Source: Planctomycetota bacterium (GTDB lineage: Bacteria > Planctomycetota > J058). From it: a DNA stretch of 64,000 bases. A model generated the notes under the pieces. That model did no database searches, was not told the DNA's origin, and saw only the letters and a program-made list of their open reading frames with translations. Position numbers and translations under genes: made by a program. The stretch is taken from contig JAMLIC010000007.1 in the NCBI GenBank assembly GCA_023954375.1, forward strand, positions 1 to 64,000, written 5' to 3'. This document shows, piece by piece, positions 60,040 to 64,000 of this stretch (its first letter is position 1; each line of letters begins with the position of its first letter).

Positions 60040-63000
60040 CTCCCTCTCGCGCCCGCCACGTCGGACGCGGCTGAAGATCCATTTGGTACGCACGCGAGTG
60101 TTGGATCTGCGGGAGGCGGCGACAGGCGCGCCTCATACGTTGTGCCGAAGCGCAAGGCCTCGATCATGCGGTCATGGATCTCGAGGACGAGACGCTTGGA
60201 CCTGTAATCGCCGGTCTCCTTGATCTCAGCCGACCGCAACGCCTCGAATGTGTCCATGATGTAGCTGAGATCTTCAGAAGAGAGCCCGTAGCAGGTGGCT
60301 GCGAATGCTGTGAGTTCGCCCTGGAGAAGCGACCGTCGCTCGGAGTTCCAACGGAACGGTGGGCCGTCATAGCCGCACTCTTGCGCGAACGCTTGCAGGT
60401 CCCATGACGTGTAGCACAGCTCCAGCAGTCGTTCCTGAATCGCCTCGGCTCGGCCGAATGTACCTGCGGCAAGCTCCCGAATTCGGTCGGGCGGTGGAAC
60501 CGGCAAGCGACCGAACACGTCCTGGCCGAGATGATCGTTGCCAAGCAAGAGTCGGGCGAAATAGTCGATGACGAACGAACCCAATAGCGCGCAGAGCACG
60601 CTCGCGTCGGCCGCCGAGCGATTGAACAAATAGATGGAATGCAGGCTTCGCGTTAGACCGGAGAGCGGGATGATCGTGCAAATGGTCGTCCGCGAATTCG
60701 TCGCGCCGGTCACGTCCTTGATGACGAGTTCCCAGTCGCCTTGGTCCTTGCCAAAGCGTCGTGTTCTTACGACGTTCTCAAGCAGCCAGTGCTGCGGCTG
60801 AGCGAAACGATCCGGCGAGACTTTCTCGAGCTCGGGGACTGGTCGCTCCTGCGCCTGGCGAGTGGGATTCTTCGGGTTGAGATACACATCTGCTTGGCGA
60901 TGGTCAAAGACTCCGATCATCTTCCCTTCGTAAACAGGAACGCACGCTTCACCCGTTGTTAGGATTCGGCGATTGTCGAGGGTCCGGTGGGCTCCCTCGA
61001 TGAGTTCCTTCTCTATGGGAGCGAACGCCTTGTCGGAGCTCGAGAACATCAGCTTCGGTGTGTAGTCCCACGTACTCGACAGTTGCCCTGCACTCGCGAG
61101 CGCAGAAGCGAGCAATCGAAGGTCACGGCCACTTCGGAACTGTGGAAGCGCGCGTGAATCACCGCTGAAACGGAGAAGATCCTCTGCCGACAACCGAACC
61201 CGACGTGCCTCGTCCGCCAGTTGAGAAGGATTGGTCAACCAGCAGCATGCGGCGAACTCGTCAGCGGCTTGGCGGCTCAGAGTAAGAAGGCAGAACTTCT
61301 TCCGCTTATCGACCCCTTCGAAGAGTTCCTCTCTATTCTCGAAGTCAAAGAGCGACACTACGGCTTTGCGATCGAGCAGGTGTGACCACATTGGGCGATC
61401 GTATGTGTTGGTGGGCAGAGTGCTCTGGACGATGAGCCCAAGGCGACCTCGTGGCGCCAGCAGTCGATACCCAAGCTCAAGGAATGACCGATAGAGGTTC
61501 AGGCGCCCCTTGCCGGAGTAGGGCAATGCTTCCGACTTCGCGAGAAAGGCGCGATCGACGTCGTTGCCGCGAACATGGTCTCTCCACCTCGCGGCCAGTT
61601 GTGGGTCGCTCGAATCCAGTCTCGCGATCAACGCTTGACGCTTCTTCGGGGATGGCTCGCTCGCGATGTCGGGTCGAGACGCTGCAAAGAAGAGTCGCTC
61701 GTCAGTTTCCGGCATCTCCCACGGGGGATTCCCGATGATGACGTCGAAGCCACCCGACCACCCTGTGTCTGAGTTCGTGGCGGACTCACCTGCCATGGGG
61801 ACCGAGAACACTTGAGGAAACGCCAAGTGCCAGTGAAAGAACTTCCGCTCCTTGGCCAGGCGTTCAACTGCAGCGACGAAAGCGGACCCTTCTGCGTCAG
61901 GATCGAACAGAGACTGCAGCGTGGCTTGCGTTGGAACGAGCCACTCAAGCTCCGTTGTCTTGCGTGCATAGAAGGACGCGCACCACGCGTTTGACACGTT
62001 CAGAGCAGTTACGTAGTCCGACGACGCCAGGAGGCGCTCCCATGCGCGTGCCTTGGAGGCGATTCCCTCCAGCGTGGCGTCCTTGGCTAGCTCGACCTCC
62101 TCAGCACGTTGCGCCAAGAGATTGAAACGCTCAGAGATCGGGTCCTTGAACAAGTGGGTTTGGCCTTCGCGCTGTTCTTGGTTCAACGTCTCAAGCTGCT
62201 TGGCAACCTCAACGTCGTCATCCCCTCTCGGAGCGAATGCAGCGTCAGGTATGCCCGACGTGAGCAGCGCGGGAGTTGCTCCGATAAGGGAGTTCCCGAC
62301 GCGGATGTGCCCGTCAAGGAACGACAGAGGACGACCAGGCTCGACAGCCTCTAGCCAGAGGCTGATCTTGCACAACTCGACCGCCATCGGATTCAGGTCA
62401 ACGCCGAAGATGCACCGACTGACGACATCGCGCATGGCGTGGCTGAATGCGTGGGGACTGGGTTCGTTGTCGCCTGCGCGGACGGCCGCTAGGCGGTGCG
62501 CGATCCGGCGAGCGGCCGCGACAAGAAAGTGGCCAGACCCGCAAGCGGGATCGCACACGCGAAGTTCAAGGATTGCCGCTTCAGGATTTGAGGAGCGGCA
62601 TCTAACGTCGAGCACGGGTTCGAGGGTGGAGTCGAGGAGGCAATCGACGAGCGAGGGGTGAGTGTAGTAGCTGCCGGATGACTTGCGTTCGTGGCCAGCA
62701 GTGGTGGTGAGGTCGAATCCGCCGGCCTCGCGCTCCAGGCGGGGCTGTCGCTCGAGTAACGACTCGTACACCGACCCGAGTTCGTCAGCGCCGACTTGGG
62801 CCCAGGCGACGGGCATGACAACTACCCCGTCGCTGACCTCGATCAGCATTCGCAACGCCGAGAGCAGGTCTTCGTTGGTAAGGGCGCTCTGGCCTAGCAA
62901 GCCTACAGCATTGGGCTTCCACAGAAAGCTCCCAAGCGCGGGTAGGCCCAGCTCTGGGCAACCGGCGTAGAGACGGTCCATAATCAGCTTCAGCCGCGTC

Positions 63001-64000
63001 CAGAGATCGCTGTGTGGCCCCCCGCGGCGGCGGGTCGCGAGTGCACGCAGGTGCGAAGTCGCGTAGTAGCGGGTGTAACGCTTACGGGCGACCTCGGATG
63101 CGGTTGGATCGAGCAGGACGTTCCGGTCCTCGGTGACGAACAGGAAGATGAATCGGTACACGAGGCGGAGGAGCTGACGGTAGTACTCCTGGGGCTCGAG
63201 TCCGGAGTCGCCGAGCGCATTGCGGAGGTGAACGTTGTCGGGATGGCGAAGGAATCCGCCCCCCAAGACTCGGATCGCTTCCTCGACACCGTTCCGAAGG
63301 CGGCGGAGAGCCCGAACGCCCTCCGCTTTGCCACACTCAAACCAATGTTCGAGGAGGCACTTGACATCACCCTCTCGGCGAAAGCGGCTCTCGTGGCACA
63401 CGAGCCAAAGAACGCGGAACTCGCTGTAACGCTGGTCGTCGAAGATGGACTCAAGGTCGAACTCGACGTACGCCTGCCGGGTGATGCTCTTGCTGTCGCG
63501 GAGAATACGCAGGACCAGACCGTTGGTGACGATCGCCCAGTCGTGAGCGTCGGATCTATTGAGGAAGTCCTGGACGAGACCGTGGGGCGTGGTCTTCGCT
63601 GCACCCTGGACAGCCTGCGTCTTCACGTCCAAACCAACGCGTGCGCCAAGCAGGTGGATGGCCGTGTGCGTGGCCTCGTGTTCGTGCGAGATCGGATAGG
63701 TGCGGCCGTCGAGATCGAACGCTTGTCTCTTCGATAGGCGCCCGAAGCTGAGCTCTTGGAACAGCGGCAGAAGCCACCGGTCGCGCGTGGCCGTCGTGGC
63801 GGTAGCAGTAGGCGACTCCTTCTCGAGGGCGGTTCGGAAGCCGACCCATGCGGCAAGGAGACGCGTCCACGAGCGGTTGACGACTTCGCTCTCGCGCTCG
63901 TGATCCAGGATGGCGTAGTCGGCGTCCTTCAGCCCGGGGAGTTTCGGATCGCGGGCAGCGATGCGCTGGAGGAGGTCGTGAGGCAGAAGACCGCCCTCGG
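60036..64000 (-). CDS. Eco57I-type adenine methyltransferase, 5' end beyond window
   Basis: At least 1,321 codons; the frame stays open to the right edge, reading EGGLLPHDLLQRIAARDPKL at the boundary, so the gene is partial. A TTG at 63632 is not the start. An N-terminal region with FQELSFGRLSKRQAF and WAIVTNGLVLRILRD is followed by a helical part, then motif X/I VCDPACGSGHFLVAAAR, GVDLNPMAVELCK, and catalytic IGNPPWEM: an N6-adenine methylase of the large Eco57I/PglX/DISARM-methylase class, with a C-terminal target-recognition region. It probably marks self DNA. Lower third-position GC than McrC, by eye. Confidence 0.88.
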   Translation of the reverse strand, partial: EGGLLPHDLLQRIAARDPKLPGLKDADYAILDHERESEVVNRSWTRLLAAWVGFRTALEKESPTATATTATRDRWLLPLFQELSFGRLSKRQAFDLDGRTYPISHEHEATHTAIHLLGARVGLDVKTQAVQGAAKTTPHGLVQDFLNRSDAHDWAIVTNGLVLRILRDSKSITRQAYVEFDLESIFDDQRYSEFRVLWLVCHESRFRREGDVKCLLEHWFECGKAEGVRALRRLRNGVEEAIRVLGGGFLRHPDNVHLRNALGDSGLEPQEYYRQLLRLVYRFIFLFVTEDRNVLLDPTASEVARKRYTRYYATSHLRALATRRRGGPHSDLWTRLKLIMDRLYAGCPELGLPALGSFLWKPNAVGLLGQSALTNEDLLSALRMLIEVSDGVVVMPVAWAQVGADELGSVYESLLERQPRLEREAGGFDLTTTAGHERKSSGSYYTHPSLVDCLLDSTLEPVLDVRCRSSNPEAAILELRVCDPACGSGHFLVAAARRIAHRLAAVRAGDNEPSPHAFSHAMRDVVSRCIFGVDLNPMAVELCKISLWLEAVEPGRPLSFLDGHIRVGNSLIGATPALLTSGIPDAAFAPRGDDDVEVAKQLETLNQEQREGQTHLFKDPISERFNLLAQRAEEVELAKDATLEGIASKARAWERLLASSDYVTALNVSNAWCASFYARKTTELEWLVPTQATLQSLFDPDAEGSAFVAAVERLAKERKFFHWHLAFPQVFSVPMAGESATNSDTGWSGGFDVIIGNPPWEMPETDERLFFAASRPDIASEPSPKKRQALIARLDSSDPQLAARWRDHVRGNDVDRAFLAKSEALPYSGKGRLNLYRSFLELGYRLLAPRGRLGLIVQSTLPTNTYDRPMWSHLLDRKAVVSLFDFENREELFEGVDKRKKFCLLTLSRQAADEFAACCWLTNPSQLADEARRVRLSAEDLLRFSGDSRALPQFRSGRDLRLLASALASAGQLSSTWDYTPKLMFSSSDKAFAPIEKELIEGAHRTLDNRRILTTGEACVPVYEGKMIGVFDHRQADVYLNPKNPTRQAQERPVPELEKVSPDRFAQPQHWLLENVVRTRRFGKDQGDWELVIKDVTGATNSRTTICTIIPLSGLTRSLHSIYLFNRSAADASVLCALLGSFVIDYFARLLLGNDHLGQDVFGRLPVPPPDRIRELAAGTFGRAEAIQERLLELCYTSWDLQAFAQECGYDGPPFRWNSERRSLLQGELTAFAATCYGLSSEDLSYIMDTFEALRSAEIKETGDYRSKRLVLEIHDRMIEALRFGTTYEARLSPPPADPTLACVPNGSSAASDVAGARGR

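Noticed and set aside
41885-64000. Calling the operon BREX or DISARM
   Set aside because: The methylase resembles PglX/DISARM methylases, but no PglZ, BrxL, DrmA or DrmB-like gene is seen, while McrBC and TerY-P are present.
1-64000. rRNA operon or CRISPR array anywhere in the window
   Set aside because: I looked for conserved rRNA stretches and for regularly spaced repeats and found none.

Overview
The window is high-GC Gram-negative bacterial DNA. It encodes outer-membrane beta-barrel proteins, genes have clear Shine-Dalgarno sequences, and GTG starts are frequent. Gene style is compatible with Planctomycetota or another deep-branching Gram-negative group, but I cannot fix the taxon. The first ~75 bases are an almost pure G/C run and look like a contig-end artefact. 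Several replication genes carry single-base frameshifts at homopolymers, which fits long-read assembly error.

Layout. (1) 1-25.6 kb is one arm of a prophage. Leftward structural genes come first: capsid, decoration-position protein, protease/scaffold-like protein, portal, large terminase, HNH, small terminase, and a ParB-methyltransferase. Next come a 1.2 kb repeat-rich gap and a rightward cargo block: an outer-membrane barrel, an SMC-like ATPase with a HEAT-repeat histidine kinase and a response regulator, and a HEPN-type protein with a small partner. Rightward replication genes, an excisionase-like HTH protein and a tyrosine integrase close the arm. An HNH protein sits inverted inside the structural block. 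(2) 25.6-29.2 kb is a mercury/copper-type metal response region: MerR, a DUF326 Cys-rich protein, a HMA/MerC-like membrane protein, a barrel protein, and a small secreted Cys-rich peptide behind a mer-type promoter. (3) 29.45-31.67 kb is a complete IS1634-family element. I could read its terminal repeats and a 6-bp target duplication; it abuts a glycine-tRNA-like sequence. (4) 31.8-39.0 kb is a leftward four-gene Lamassu-type operon (DUF4297/Cap4-like nuclease, SMC/Rad50-like ATPase, small middle component) headed by an extra HSDR_N-like nuclease-fold gene. (5) 39.0-41.5 kb is an IS91-like unit: a HUH transposase plus a tyrosine recombinase. (6) 41.9-64.0 kb is a single tightly overlapping leftward operon of at least ten cistrons that runs off the right edge.

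That last operon is the most unusual content. In transcription order it encodes an Eco57I-type adenine methyltransferase, a McrB-like GTPase with an N-terminal DpnI-like winged helix, McrC, a 1438-residue GHKL ATPase with a C-terminal DUF3883 (NO VEIN) domain, a 26-codon micro-ORF, a UPF1/DNA2-type SF1 helicase, an unknown wHTH-like protein, a coiled-coil protein, and the TerY-P triad (VWA protein, PP2C phosphatase, Ser/Thr kinase with zinc ribbon). Junctions overlap or are separated by at most 7 bp, so these look like parts of one machine. My inference is a composite anti-phage system: methylation marks self, McrB/McrC plus the GHKL-DUF3883 protein and helicase sense or process non-self DNA, and the VWA-phosphatase-kinase triad switches it by phosphorylation. 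Each module is known from defence islands; I do not know this exact assembly as a named system.
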